A DNA stretch of 44,133 nucleotides from Candidatus Spechtbacteria bacterium RIFCSPLOWO2_12_FULL_38_22 (lineage in GTDB: Bacteria > Patescibacteriota > Minisyncoccia > Spechtbacterales > 2-12-FULL-38-22), in the NCBI GenBank assembly GCA_001820055.1, contig MHOK01000009.1:1-44133 (forward strand), given 5' to 3'. The notes beneath the pieces were generated by a model. It did no database searches. It was given only the letters and a program-made list of their open reading frames with translations, and was not told the DNA's origin. Within the stretch, counting starts at the first letter, position 1. Each line of letters opens with the position of its first letter. A program made the position numbers and the translations under genes. Positions 29,753-38,296 of the stretch are shown here, piece by piece.

Positions 29753-30847
29753 ATGCCTAAGAAAAAAACACAAATTCCAGATAAAATTTTGCTTTGGACT
29801 GTCGTGGCCTTAATTATTATTGGGCTTATTGTATTAATTTCTGCCTCAATTTCTGAAAGTAAAAAAAACTTTAATAATATATATAGTTATTTTTTACACC
29901 AGATAATCTATGGGCTTGGCGCTGGAGGAATACTAGGTTATATCATGTATCGTTTTCCGTACAAAAATTTAAAAAAACTAGCGTTGCCGTCATTTTTAAT
30001 TTCCCTTTTACTAATGCTATTAGTATTTGTACCTGGAATTTCTATAACGACCCGCGGAGCACATCGATGGCTCAATCTCGGTTTTATAACAGTTCAACCT
30101 TCTGAATTTATAAAACTTACTTTTATTATATACCTTTCTGCATGGCTATCCACGCACATAAAAGAGGTGGGCAAAAAATCTAGTTTAATACCTTTTTCAG
30201 CTCTACTAGGTATTTTAACCTTGCTTTTGATATTACAACCAGATCTAAGCACATTGGGTATTATAGTAGCTACTGCGGTTTCTATGTATTTTGTGGCAGG
30301 AGCTAGGTTTAAATACTTGGCCATAATGGGCCTTGCAACCGCAAGTGCATTATTTTTATTCATTAAAACTTCGCCATATCGCTTAAACAGGGTTCTGACA
30401 TTGCTTAATCCATCTAGCGACCCCTTGGGGGTGGGCTACCAAATAAATCAAATTCTAATCGCCGTCGGATCTGGTCGGTGGTTTGGAACAGGTTTATTGC
30501 AGGGAGAACACAAAAAGTTTCTTCCTCTTGCTATGAATGACTCAATATACGCAGTTTGGGCAGAAGAAACAGGATTTATCGGTTCTATTATTTTGATAGT
30601 ATTATTTTTACTACTAGCAGGCCGCGGTTTTAAAATAGCTACATTAATTAAAGATAATTTTGGAAAATTTATAATGACAGGAATTGTAGTTTGGTTTTTC
30701 TTTCAAGCATCTATAAACGTTGCCGCAATTACGGGCATTTTCCCGCTAACCGGTGTTACGGTTCCCTTTATCAGTTATGGGAGTAGCTCCATGGTTATTA
30801 CATTAATGGCAACAGGGCTGATGTTGCAACTGTCAAAAAATGTCTAG
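29753..30847 (+). CDS. ftsW: Peptidoglycan glycosyltransferase FtsW/RodA (SEDS family)
   Basis: I start at ATG 29753, one base after the murD stop, because the ORF-track start at 29696 lies inside murD. The 364-aa protein has about ten membrane helices and the SEDS hallmarks RGAHRWLNLG, QPSEFIKL, LLILQPDLST, GSGRWFGTGLLQGEHKKFLP, VWAEETGFIG and TGVTVPFISYG. It polymerises lipid II into glycan. Placement between murD and murG favours FtsW over RodA. Confidence 0.95.
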   Translation: MPKKKTQIPDKILLWTVVALIIIGLIVLISASISESKKNFNNIYSYFLHQIIYGLGAGGILGYIMYRFPYKNLKKLALPSFLISLLLMLLVFVPGISITTRGAHRWLNLGFITVQPSEFIKLTFIIYLSAWLSTHIKEVGKKSSLIPFSALLGILTLLLILQPDLSTLGIIVATAVSMYFVAGARFKYLAIMGLATASALFLFIKTSPYRLNRVLTLLNPSSDPLGVGYQINQILIAVGSGRWFGTGLLQGEHKKFLPLAMNDSIYAVWAEETGFIGSIILIVLFLLLAGRGFKIATLIKDNFGKFIMTGIVVWFFFQASINVAAITGIFPLTGVTVPFISYGSSSMVITLMATGLMLQLSKNV

Positions 30848-31973
30848 AAAAAAAATAAAAATAGCGTTAACCGGAGGAGGCACTGGGGGACATACTATTC
30901 CTTTAATTGCTGTTGTAAGGGAACTTAGTAGGCGAAGGCAGGTTGAAGCTTTGAATTTAAACTTTACCTATATAGGTCCGAGGCAAGGTTCACAACAAAT
31001 TAAATTAGAAAAAAATATCCAAATAAAACTAATAGTAACAGGTAAATTTAGAAGGTATATAACATTTTCTAGTATTCTTTTTAACTTTATAGATCTTTTT
31101 AAAATACTAATCGGATTTCTTCAAACATTTTTTTACTTAATTTTTGATAGACCAAGTGTGATATTTTCTAAGGGTGGGTATGGTAGTTTTCCCACAGTAG
31201 TAACAGCTTGGATATTAAAAGTACCAGTGATTTTACACGAATCTGATAGTATCTTGGGAGCAACAAATAAAATCTTATCTAGATTTGCAAAAAAAATTGT
31301 TTTATCGTTTTCAACAACTACTAGTTACTTACCAAAAGAAAAACTTATTGTTCTGGGAAATCCCATTAGAACAGAGCTATTTGGAGGAAACCTGCAAGAA
31401 GCAAAAAAAGAGTTTGCCATACAAAGTGATAAACCTGTTTTACTAGTTACGGGAGGTAGCCAGGGCGCGCGTCAAATTAATGATCTAGTGTTAAAAAATT
31501 TAAAAACTTTAGCACAAAATTATGAGATAATACATCAAGCGGGAGAAAAAAACTATTCATCCATTCAAAAAACAGTGTCCGATTCAATAGATAGCTACCA
31601 TGTTTACGCTTTTTTAAACGAAAACCAAATGAAACTTGCCTATGCAATTTCCCAACTTATCGTAGCTCGTGCTGGAGCTGGGATATTTGAAAAAGCTGCT
31701 TTGGGAAAACCGAGCATACTAATTCCACTTCCAACATCTGCAGCTGGGCATCAATTAAAAAATGCGCAAATTTACGAAGAAGCAGGGGCATGTATAGTTT
31801 TAGATCCATTTTCTGTAACACCAAACCAACTTTTAAATACTATTAACCAACTAATGGCCAATAAACAAAGATTGCAAACTATGAGCGAGGCAGCGTTACG
31901 ATTTTCTAAACCAAACGCAGCGCGAGATATAGCAAAACTTATTTTAAAAACCGTAGATGACAAACAAAAATAA
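30840..31973 (+). CDS. murG: UDP-GlcNAc--lipid I N-acetylglucosaminyltransferase
   Basis: The 377-aa protein is a GT-B enzyme with ALTGGGTGGHTIP, FSKGGYGSFPTVV, ILHESDSILGATNK, LLVTGGSQGARQIND and IVARAGAGIFEKAALGKPSILIPLP followed by AAGHQLKNA. It adds GlcNAc to lipid I, forming lipid II, at the inner membrane face. It overlaps ftsW by 8 bp and gltX by 17 bp, so translation is coupled in both directions. Confidence 0.96.
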   Translation: MSRKKIKIALTGGGTGGHTIPLIAVVRELSRRRQVEALNLNFTYIGPRQGSQQIKLEKNIQIKLIVTGKFRRYITFSSILFNFIDLFKILIGFLQTFFYLIFDRPSVIFSKGGYGSFPTVVTAWILKVPVILHESDSILGATNKILSRFAKKIVLSFSTTTSYLPKEKLIVLGNPIRTELFGGNLQEAKKEFAIQSDKPVLLVTGGSQGARQINDLVLKNLKTLAQNYEIIHQAGEKNYSSIQKTVSDSIDSYHVYAFLNENQMKLAYAISQLIVARAGAGIFEKAALGKPSILIPLPTSAAGHQLKNAQIYEEAGACIVLDPFSVTPNQLLNTINQLMANKQRLQTMSEAALRFSKPNAARDIAKLILKTVDDKQK

Positions 31974-33408
31974 AAAAGTGGTTGTTCGCATAGCGCCATC
32001 ACCGACTGGCGCTCTTCATGTAGGAACCGCAAGGACTGCACTTTTCAATTATTTATTTGCAAAACACTATAGGGGTAAATTTATACTTAGAATAGAAGAT
32101 ACTGACAAAGAACGCAGTGATAAAAAGTGGGAAAAGGATATTTTAGACGGATTGCGTTGGCTTGGTATAGATTGGGACGGAAAAATTCATCATCAAAGTA
32201 AAAGAATAAAAATTTATAAAAAATATCTCGATAAAATGCTCAAAGAAAAAAAAGCGTTTTATTGTTGGCACACAAAAGAAGAACTAGATAAAGAACGCGG
32301 TGAACAAACAAAACAAAAACAAGCCCCAAGACATATTTGTAGCTATAGAAATAAAGATGCAACTAAAAAAAATTTAAAAGATGCTATTATTCGTTTTAAA
32401 AACGATACTAAGGATACTTTAAAATTTAACGATCTAATACGCGACGAGATTAAATTTGAATCAGAAAATTTTGGCGACTTTTCAATTGCAAAAAGCCTAA
32501 CCGAACCATTATATAACTTTGCAGTTGTAATAGATGACTACCAAATGAAAGTTACCCATATAATTAGAGGCGAAGACCATATACCCAACACTCCTCGCCA
32601 AATATTGCTACAACAAGCACTGGGTATGCCGATGCCGAAATATGCACATCTTCCGTTAATACTGGGCTCAGATAAAAGTAAACTAAGCAAGCGACATGGC
32701 GCGACTTCTGTCACAGAATATAAAAAACTTGGATATTTGCCTGATGCTCTTTTCAATTTCTTAGCTATTTTAGGCTGGCGCGGAAAAAACGACGAAAAAG
32801 AAATATTAGATCGCAAAGAAATAATACAAGAATTTCTTCTTGAAGATGTGCAAAAATCAGGAGCTATTTTTGATGTAGAAAAACTAAACTGGATGAACGG
32901 TGAATACATAAGAAAAATATCATTAAAAGAACTAACACAATTGTCTATTCCTTATCTCACTGAAGCTGGTTACTTAGACGGAATCAAAAGAAATACTCTA
33001 CAAAAAATACAAAAAATCATAGCGCTAGAACAAACAAGAATGAAAAAGTTATTAGACATTGTAGATACAGCCGATTTCTTTTTTAAACAAAACGACTACG
33101 ACATAACCAAACTATTATGGAAGGACATGAGGAAATTGGAATTGCAAAACATTCTTTTTAGTCTGGATGATATAATAAAAAATATAGATCTAAAAAGTTC
33201 TTGGGATAAAGAAAATTTAGAAAAAATTATCATGCCAGAAGCTGAAAAACTTGGTGACAGAGGAAAAATGTTGTGGCCGTTAAGATACGCCCTTTCAGGA
33301 AAAGACAAATCTCCCGGACCTTTTGAAATAATGGAAATTATAGGTAAAGAAGCAACAATCGCAGTTATAAAAAAGGCCCAAAATAAAATTGCGAAATTAC
33401 AAAAATAA
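31957..33408 (+). CDS. gltX: Glutamyl-tRNA synthetase
   Basis: The 483-aa class I synthetase has the HIGH-type motif PSPTGALHVGTARTALFN, RIEDTDKERS and the KMSKS-type motif SKLSKRHGATSV near residue 245, followed by the all-helical anticodon domain. It charges tRNA-Glu (perhaps also tRNA-Gln if a GatCAB system exists). Its start lies inside the end of murG, which is unusual company for a synthetase and links translation of wall and tRNA-charging genes. The M23 gene starts 2 bp after its stop. Confidence 0.96.
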   Translation: MTNKNKKVVVRIAPSPTGALHVGTARTALFNYLFAKHYRGKFILRIEDTDKERSDKKWEKDILDGLRWLGIDWDGKIHHQSKRIKIYKKYLDKMLKEKKAFYCWHTKEELDKERGEQTKQKQAPRHICSYRNKDATKKNLKDAIIRFKNDTKDTLKFNDLIRDEIKFESENFGDFSIAKSLTEPLYNFAVVIDDYQMKVTHIIRGEDHIPNTPRQILLQQALGMPMPKYAHLPLILGSDKSKLSKRHGATSVTEYKKLGYLPDALFNFLAILGWRGKNDEKEILDRKEIIQEFLLEDVQKSGAIFDVEKLNWMNGEYIRKISLKELTQLSIPYLTEAGYLDGIKRNTLQKIQKIIALEQTRMKKLLDIVDTADFFFKQNDYDITKLLWKDMRKLELQNILFSLDDIIKNIDLKSSWDKENLEKIIMPEAEKLGDRGKMLWPLRYALSGKDKSPGPFEIMEIIGKEATIAVIKKAQNKIAKLQK

Positions 33409-33410
33409 TT

Positions 33411-34676
33411 ATGCGCAAAATTTTAATATTGTGTGTTGTAGTATTTTTAATTACAACCCCGTATTTAAATAGGGGAGAGGTTAACGCGCAAACAGACCAG
33501 GAAATAGAAGATATCCAAACAGAAATTGAAGAACAAGAACGCATACTGCAAGAATTACAAAAAGAACATGAAAGTCAGCAAAAAAACTTACAAGAAGTAC
33601 AAGAGTATGCCGGAAGTTTAAAAGCGCAAATAAATAATTTTGCCGGCCAGGTAAATTTATTGCAAGGCAAAATAAATATTAAAACACAAGAAATTTATAC
33701 CCTGCAGTTAGCGGTACAGAAGTTAGAACTTCAAATTCAACAACAAGAAGAAGAAATTCAGAATAGCAAGGTTCAAATGGCTAGTTTATTTCAAGAAATT
33801 TATAAAAACGATGAAGAAAGTGTCGTAGAGTTATTGTTTAAATACGAAAGTTTTTCTACATTTTACAATCAAGTATATGCCCGCAAAACCCTTAATGATG
33901 CAATCAGTTTAAAACTAGACGAACTAAAGGTGCTGAAAGAAGAACTTGGAAAAGCCCAGGACTCTATAGGGGAAGAACAGCAAGTACTTAGACAAGAACA
34001 GCAAGGCCTACGAGGGCAAAAAATAATTTTAGACGGTCAAAAAATTAAACAGCAGGAACTATTATCTGAAACAAAAAACAGGGAGTCGGCATACCAGGAA
34101 TTAATAATAAGTATACAAGAAAAAGAGCAAGCAATTGAAAGAGAGATATTTGAGCTAGAAGAACAACTTCGTCTTGCTTTAGACCCAAATAGTGTTCCTC
34201 GTTCTTTTCCGGGGTTATTTATGTGGCCAGCAGAAGGACTAATGACTCAAGAATATGGATGTCTTCATACTAAGTGGGCTAAACGCGCATATCCTGCTTG
34301 CGATGAAGGAAAAGGAGGTTTTCACAATGGCGTAGATGTCGCAGCCGCACTCGGAACACACATTGTCGCCGCCAACGACGGTAGGGTAGTGGCAATAGGT
34401 TATGCTCCTTATGCATATGGATATTGGCTCGCGATAGAACACACAAACGGTCTTGTCAGTGTGTATACACACATGTCCTCTTCCAGACCGGTTTCTATAG
34501 GATATAATATAAATAGGGGAGAGGTTGTAGGTTACATGGATAGTACAGGGTTTTCTACAGGTTCGCATACACATTTTATAGTATACGCGCCAAATACATT
34601 TGTTGTAAAACCAAGTAAGCTTTCGGGAACTTTGCCTATTGGAGCAACTGTTAATCCTTTTAATTACCTTCCATAA
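33411..34676 (+). CDS. EnvC-like secreted protein: coiled coil plus M23 (LytM) domain
   Basis: The 421-aa precursor has a signal peptide (to about residue 26), a long coiled-coil region with Gln/Glu heptads (about residues 30-245) and a C-terminal M23 domain with HNGVD (H305, D309) and HTH (H386-H388). All zinc ligands of a lysostaphin-type endopeptidase are present, unlike degenerate EnvC, so it may cut wall peptides itself. The architecture matches EnvC/NlpD-like division factors. It follows ftsW-murG-gltX closely. Confidence 0.93.
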   Translation: MRKILILCVVVFLITTPYLNRGEVNAQTDQEIEDIQTEIEEQERILQELQKEHESQQKNLQEVQEYAGSLKAQINNFAGQVNLLQGKINIKTQEIYTLQLAVQKLELQIQQQEEEIQNSKVQMASLFQEIYKNDEESVVELLFKYESFSTFYNQVYARKTLNDAISLKLDELKVLKEELGKAQDSIGEEQQVLRQEQQGLRGQKIILDGQKIKQQELLSETKNRESAYQELIISIQEKEQAIEREIFELEEQLRLALDPNSVPRSFPGLFMWPAEGLMTQEYGCLHTKWAKRAYPACDEGKGGFHNGVDVAAALGTHIVAANDGRVVAIGYAPYAYGYWLAIEHTNGLVSVYTHMSSSRPVSIGYNINRGEVVGYMDSTGFSTGSHTHFIVYAPNTFVVKPSKLSGTLPIGATVNPFNYLP

Positions 34677-34707
34677 GAAATAGCCATAAAAATTAATAAA
34701 TGTCAAT

Positions 34708-34998
34708 ATGCTTAAAATTATTCGTTTAATTGCAACAATTCTAATTTTATTAGTGCTGGTAACGATAGTAGCACCAGATAGTTTTATTGCCAAAATACCT
34801 TTTCTTTCTAGTTTAAAAATTTTTGTATATGACTTGGGTAGCAATGCCTGGGATTTTTTCACAGATTTATTTGGTAACTTCGGTGACTGGTTAGACCAAC
34901 GCACGGGAAACATAATATCAGATACATTTGATAAAGCCGAGGAAACTACTCAAAATGCCGCAAAAGATACTCTAAATAATATTATCCCTAGTGAGTAG
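34708..34998 (+). CDS. Small single-pass membrane protein
   Basis: The 96-aa product has one N-terminal membrane helix (about residues 5-22), then an aromatic stretch (AWDFFTDLFGNFGDWL) and a polar, Ala/Thr-rich helical tail. No family is recognised. It lies 31 bp after the M23 gene and may be cotranscribed with it. Residues after the helix would face outside if it behaves like a signal anchor. Confidence 0.65.
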   Translation: MLKIIRLIATILILLVLVTIVAPDSFIAKIPFLSSLKIFVYDLGSNAWDFFTDLFGNFGDWLDQRTGNIISDTFDKAEETTQNAAKDTLNNIIPSE

Positions 34999-35062
34999 TG
35001 TTAGTATGTAAAACGATTACTTTTGTACATGGGATTTACGATAACTTTCCACAGGGTAGTGA

Positions 35063-35092
35063 TTGAATAAGATAATAAAGTTATTGTATTAT
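35063..35092 (+). promoter_or_regulatory. Promoter of the Xer-type recombinase gene
   Basis: TTGAAT (35063-35068), an 18-nt spacer and TATTAT (35087-35092). This would give a leader of about 100 nt that contains the hairpin at 35129-35170. Confidence 0.5.
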
Positions 35093-35128
35093 AGAGATAT
35101 AGATACATTCAAATAAATGTGTACGCTG

Positions 35129-35170
35129 GGTAAAGCGTATTATTAAAAGGATATTATAATACGCTTTACC
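35129..35170. repeat. 15-bp perfect inverted repeat in the leader of the recombinase gene
   Basis: ggtaaagcgtattat (35129-35143) and ataatacgctttacc (35156-35170) are exact reverse complements around a 12-nt loop. It ends 29 bp before the ATG of the recombinase. No T-run follows, so it is not a normal terminator. It could be a leader hairpin, a repressor operator or a recombinase-binding site. Confidence 0.85.
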
Positions 35171-35199
35171 TATATTGTGCGAATAATACTGTACCTACT

Positions 35200-36162
35200 A
35201 TGCAACACTCCCCTAAACCTATACTAGACCACATTCCTGACTTCTTAGATTACTGCGAAATAGAAAAGGGATTAGCATCTAAGACGCAAGAAAATTATCA
35301 AAGGTATTTAAATATATTTGTACTTTGGTTAAAGCAAACTAAAAATGAGGGTTTACTCCCCCACCAGCTTACAGCAGAGAACATATGGGATTATAGATTA
35401 TTTCTTTCCCGTAAATATAAAACACAGCAGGGCGGAACTCTTAAAAAAATAACTCAAAATTATTATCTTGTAGCGCTTAGAGCATTACTAGATTACTTTA
35501 CGGACCGCGATATTACTTCCCTGCCCTCTGGCAAGATAAAATTGCCGAAAGATGCAAAACAAAAAACTATAAAATTTCTAAACTTGGAACAAATACGTAA
35601 ACTACTAGAAACTCCTGATATTAAAACTAAAAGCGGGCTTCGTGATAGAGCTATAATTGAAACGCTTTTTTCAACCGGTTTACGCATTGCAGAGCTTACT
35701 GCCCTAAACCGCAATCAAATACATTTTAAGGACAAAGATGGCCTAGAATTGACTGTTGTGGGCAAAGGAAATACCCCTAGAACTGTCTATTTTTCGCCCA
35801 GAGCCCTCCAATGGCTAAAAAGGTACTTGGATAGCCAAAATGACATGGATGAGGCCTTGTTCGTCCATTTTAGAGCTAAAAACAGTGCTGAAAGCAAGCG
35901 ATTATCGGCCCGCTTCATAGAATCGGCTATAAAACGCTATTCCCAGCTTGCAGGGCTTCCCATAAGTGTCACACCACATACATTGAGGCATTCCTACGCC
36001 ACCGACCTTTTAACGCAAGGCGTAGATCTCCGTACGGTGCAGGAATTTTTAGGGCATAAAAATATAACAACTACTCAAATTTATACCCACATTACAAGCA
36101 AGCGCCTAAAGGATATTCACAGAAAATTCCATGGCGGTAATAAGTTAGACAATGAAGAATAA
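35200..36162 (+). CDS. Tyrosine recombinase of the XerC/XerD type
   Basis: The 320-aa protein has the N-terminal SAM-like core-binding domain (EKGLASKTQENYQRYL) and a C-terminal catalytic domain with TGLRIAEL (catalytic Arg near 162), the beta-hairpin Lys region VVGKGNTPR, HTLRHSYATDLL (His261, Arg264) and LGHKNITTTQIYTHI with Tyr near 295. Length and motifs fit chromosomal Xer enzymes that resolve dimers. Only one Xer gene is seen here, so it could act alone, like XerH or XerS. No 28-bp dif-like site was found nearby. Confidence 0.93.
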   Translation: MQHSPKPILDHIPDFLDYCEIEKGLASKTQENYQRYLNIFVLWLKQTKNEGLLPHQLTAENIWDYRLFLSRKYKTQQGGTLKKITQNYYLVALRALLDYFTDRDITSLPSGKIKLPKDAKQKTIKFLNLEQIRKLLETPDIKTKSGLRDRAIIETLFSTGLRIAELTALNRNQIHFKDKDGLELTVVGKGNTPRTVYFSPRALQWLKRYLDSQNDMDEALFVHFRAKNSAESKRLSARFIESAIKRYSQLAGLPISVTPHTLRHSYATDLLTQGVDLRTVQEFLGHKNITTTQIYTHITSKRLKDIHRKFHGGNKLDNEE

Positions 36163-36238
36163 AAATCAAAATGCAGTATCTTGGCATGAAGCCGAGGCTA
36201 AAATATATAAGGAGGATGTTTGTTTATATTCTCTTTGA
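36152..36238 (+). CDS. Possible 28-aa peptide or gene remnant overlapping the Xer stop
   Basis: ATG at 36152, inside the last codons of the recombinase gene, opens a 28-codon frame (MKNKNQNAVSWHEAEAKIYK...) ending in TGA at 36236. The overlap resembles the coupling seen elsewhere in the window, but the peptide is very short and unrecognised. It may be the truncated start of a lost gene. Confidence 0.2.
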   Translation: MKNKNQNAVSWHEAEAKIYKEDVCLYSL

Positions 36239-36240
36239 CA

Positions 36241-36474
36241 CTAAGATTCGTTTCGATGTGAAGGGAACCAGTCAATCACCTTTTTTCGATGTTGGTCTAT
36301 AGACCACATATTATTGCGTTTAAATAGCGCCGGATGTGTTGTTTGAAATTTCTTTAATGCTGTCGTAGTTACGCGGGGAAATCCTGTTGGAATATTTTTA
36401 TTATAAGTTCGTAAAAACTCCGCAAGCGATACTTGTATTTGATTTAATTCTAAATTTTCTTGATTTCCTTGCAT
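36241..36474 (-). CDS. Small conserved hypothetical protein
   Basis: The 77-aa product contains LAEFLRTYNKNIPTGFPRVT and ends WSIDQHRKKVIDWFPSHR. I recall very similar small proteins in many Patescibacteria genomes, always uncharacterised. It looks soluble and helical with aromatic C-terminal residues, like a small nucleic-acid or protein-binding domain. TACAAT ends about 8 nt before the ATG, fitting a leaderless start. Confidence 0.75.
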   Translation of the reverse strand: MQGNQENLELNQIQVSLAEFLRTYNKNIPTGFPRVTTTALKKFQTTHPALFKRNNMWSIDQHRKKVIDWFPSHRNES

Positions 36475-36536
36475 TATAAGTAATTGTACAATACATTAAT
36501 TAAAAAATCAAGGTGTTTCCATTATTTATATAATAA

Positions 36537-36567
36537 AAATGTCACATGGTTTTACCACATGACATTT
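36537..36567. terminator. Hairpin terminator, mainly for the minus-strand 36566 gene
   Basis: Arms aaatgtcacatgg (36537-36549) and ccacatgacattt (36555-36567) pair with two central mismatches. The right arm overlaps the stop of the minus-strand gene and T-rich sequence follows on that strand. Confidence 0.6.
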
Positions 36568-36799
36568 ACCAACGCGCTTCTCCAAATCTGTTATGCCTCT
36601 CGTCTCCATTTGGATCAGGAAGTACAAGCAACGCTAACTGGGCAAATCCCCTACTCCGAGCAAGTTCAGCTGAAGATAATTTCAACTTTTCTTTATCAGG
36701 TAGGTCATAAAAATTACCTCCGCTATTCATACCATACCTGCGTGCGGCTAGCTCCACAGCTTCTAGCGGAGTAATGAACCTCGGTGTTCCTAAAAACAT
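36566..36799 (-). CDS. Hypothetical protein
   Basis: The 77-aa product starts MFLGTPRFITPLEAVELAAR and continues with a hydrophilic, probably helical chain (DKEKLKLSSAELARSRGFAQ). AAGGTG lies about 5 nt before the ATG. No motif is recognised. It has its own terminator and stands between two other minus-strand genes, like the other short single-gene units in this window. Confidence 0.55.
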   Translation of the reverse strand: MFLGTPRFITPLEAVELAARRYGMNSGGNFYDLPDKEKLKLSSAELARSRGFAQLALLVLPDPNGDERHNRFGEARW

Positions 36800-36889
36800 T
36801 GAGCACCTTCTTTCTTTTTAGAGCGTAACCTTTTCTAATATAGCACTCGGAATTAGTATGTCAACAATACACAATATTAAACTAACTTA

Positions 36890-36914
36890 AAACTCCTCTA
36901 GTTAGGAGGAGTTT
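36890..36914 (-). terminator. Terminator overlapping the end of the HD gene
   Basis: Nine-bp arms aaactcctc / gaggagttt with a 7-nt loop. The hairpin includes the last codons and stop of the minus-strand HD gene. Confidence 0.75.
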
Positions 36915-37503
36915 GTGAATTACCTTGCGAGACACGGTCAAGAATTTGGACCGCAAATCCCAATTCAACCGTCAAAGGGTTTCTTGGCCATTTTTTTAGC
37001 AACTTCTCAACGATTCTTCTTTGATTTGCAATATATTTTTCTTTTCCTGTGTTAAATCTGCTGAACGCGCTTTCACCTTCTCTTGCGTAATCTTCAAGCA
37101 AATCGTTCAAGTTTGAAATTAAATCAGCAGATTTTATTAAAAATACACGCCAGTCATCACATCTGCCCAAATCATCCAACATTATTTGTTTACGCTCGTC
37201 CCATGACAAGCTCTTGTCTTTTTCTGTAACACTATGTACCAGATATGCGACCGTTGGCCCAAATCTTGTCATTAATTGTTCTTTGGTAACTTTTCTCTCG
37301 ACAATACTGTCTTCTATGGTATCGTGTAAAATTCCTGCGGCAATTGTTTCTTCGTCGTCAGTTACTCGAGCTAAAATTAAACCCACAGCCAACGGATGCA
37401 CAATATAGGGAATATCTTTGCCTTTTCTTCTTTGTTTGCGGTCTATTTCGTGAACCTGAATCGCAAAATTTATGGCGTCCTTAACTAAACCGCTAAAAAT
37501 CAT
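36898..37503 (-). CDS. HD-domain hydrolase of the SpoT/MESH1 type
   Basis: The 201-aa protein is a single HD domain with the metal ligands in order: AINFAIQVHEIDR, RKGKDIPYIVHPLAVG, GILHDTIEDS and later DLISNLNDL. This matches the hydrolase half of RelA/SpoT and the small alarmone hydrolases. No synthetase or TGS/ACT domain is attached, so degradation of (p)ppGpp or a related nucleotide is the likely role. ATG at 37503 is preceded by GGAAAGGGGA. It is a single gene between two terminators. Confidence 0.9.
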   Translation of the reverse strand: MIFSGLVKDAINFAIQVHEIDRKQRRKGKDIPYIVHPLAVGLILARVTDDEETIAAGILHDTIEDSIVERKVTKEQLMTRFGPTVAYLVHSVTEKDKSLSWDERKQIMLDDLGRCDDWRVFLIKSADLISNLNDLLEDYAREGESAFSRFNTGKEKYIANQRRIVEKLLKKWPRNPLTVELGFAVQILDRVSQGNSQTPPN

Positions 37504-37572
37504 GGTCCCCTTTCCTGTTTTGTAAACTATGTTTAATATAACTTATACAACTAACTTTGTCAATATAAAAAT

Positions 37573-37593
37573 AAAAGCGGTACAACCGCTTTT
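37573..37593 (-). terminator. Terminator at the end of the 37592 gene
   Basis: Nine-bp arms aaaagcggt / accgctttt with a 3-nt loop and T-runs on both strands; it starts inside the stop codon region of the minus-strand gene. Confidence 0.75.
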
Positions 37594-38164
37594 AAGGAAC
37601 ACTATTCGTGGGAAATGGAACTTTTGTATTTACAGTACCAAGCGGAACTACAACAGTATAACGATCTAAATATTTATCGTGGATATGCCACATTTGCAAA
37701 AAATCTTTAGTATCCTGCGATATAGTAACCCGTGGACTTGCGCCATCCTCTTCAACTATGTTTATTCTTCCTGGACTTATTGAATATCTAAACGGAAGAC
37801 CATCACCATCCTTGTCAAAATAAATAATATAGTAATAATAACCATCTGTTTCAAGATTAATATCAACATAGAATGGATTTCCCTCTACTCTTTGCAATGG
37901 GTATGTTCCCGTAATTTCGAAATTAGGTTGAGGTGCTCCCATCCCAATTAAAAGATTAAGCAGTAAAGCAAGTACAAGGCTCGCAAAAGACAGTAAAAAG
38001 AAATCAGTAAGAACCTGCCCTATTTCATAGTCAATGTTTGCAGAAATTGAAAAGATCAACGCTATCACGAAAGCTAGCATGAACCAACCCATCGGCGACC
38101 TCTTTCCATTGGCCACATTTACTAAAAAGAGTATATCATATAATAATTCCTCTGTCCAGTACAT
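37592..38164 (-). CDS. Membrane protein with an extracytoplasmic beta-rich domain
   Basis: I prefer ATG 38164 to the TTG at 38182 because TTAGGG precedes the ATG at a suitable distance. The roughly 190-aa product has two membrane helices (about residues 27-45 and 52-77) and an outer domain with a DKDGDG stretch resembling a calcium-binding loop, and many Tyr residues. No enzyme motif is recognised. It probably faces outside. Function unknown. Confidence 0.7.
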   Translation of the reverse strand: MYWTEELLYDILFLVNVANGKRSPMGWFMLAFVIALIFSISANIDYEIGQVLTDFFLLSFASLVLALLLNLLIGMGAPQPNFEITGTYPLQRVEGNPFYVDINLETDGYYYYIIYFDKDGDGLPFRYSISPGRINIVEEDGASPRVTISQDTKDFLQMWHIHDKYLDRYTVVVPLGTVNTKVPFPTNSVP

Positions 38165-38274
38165 TATCCCTAAGTTCGACAAGAAAGTGCAACAACACGT
38201 TTCCAGCTGATTAACGCCGATGAGTTACAAAACGTTTACTAACAATAACTAAACCAAGGATAACATAATAAAAA

Positions 38275-38296
38275 AAATCCTACACTAGTAGGATTT
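38275..38296. terminator. Terminator of the CPBP gene
   Basis: Nine-bp perfect arms aaatcctac / gtaggattt with loop acta; a T-run follows on the minus strand. It overlaps the stop of the minus-strand gene by 2 bp. Confidence 0.85.

Noticed and set aside
34239-34913. 224-aa ORF antisense to the M23 and small membrane protein genes
   Set aside because: The opposite strand carries a clearly conserved M23 domain; the antisense frame has no recognisable domain and spans two real genes.
36484-36774. 96-aa plus-strand ORF opposite the minus-strand genes at 36241 and 36566
   Set aside because: It starts in the intergenic gap without a ribosome binding site and runs through the hairpin and the coding strand of the minus-strand gene.
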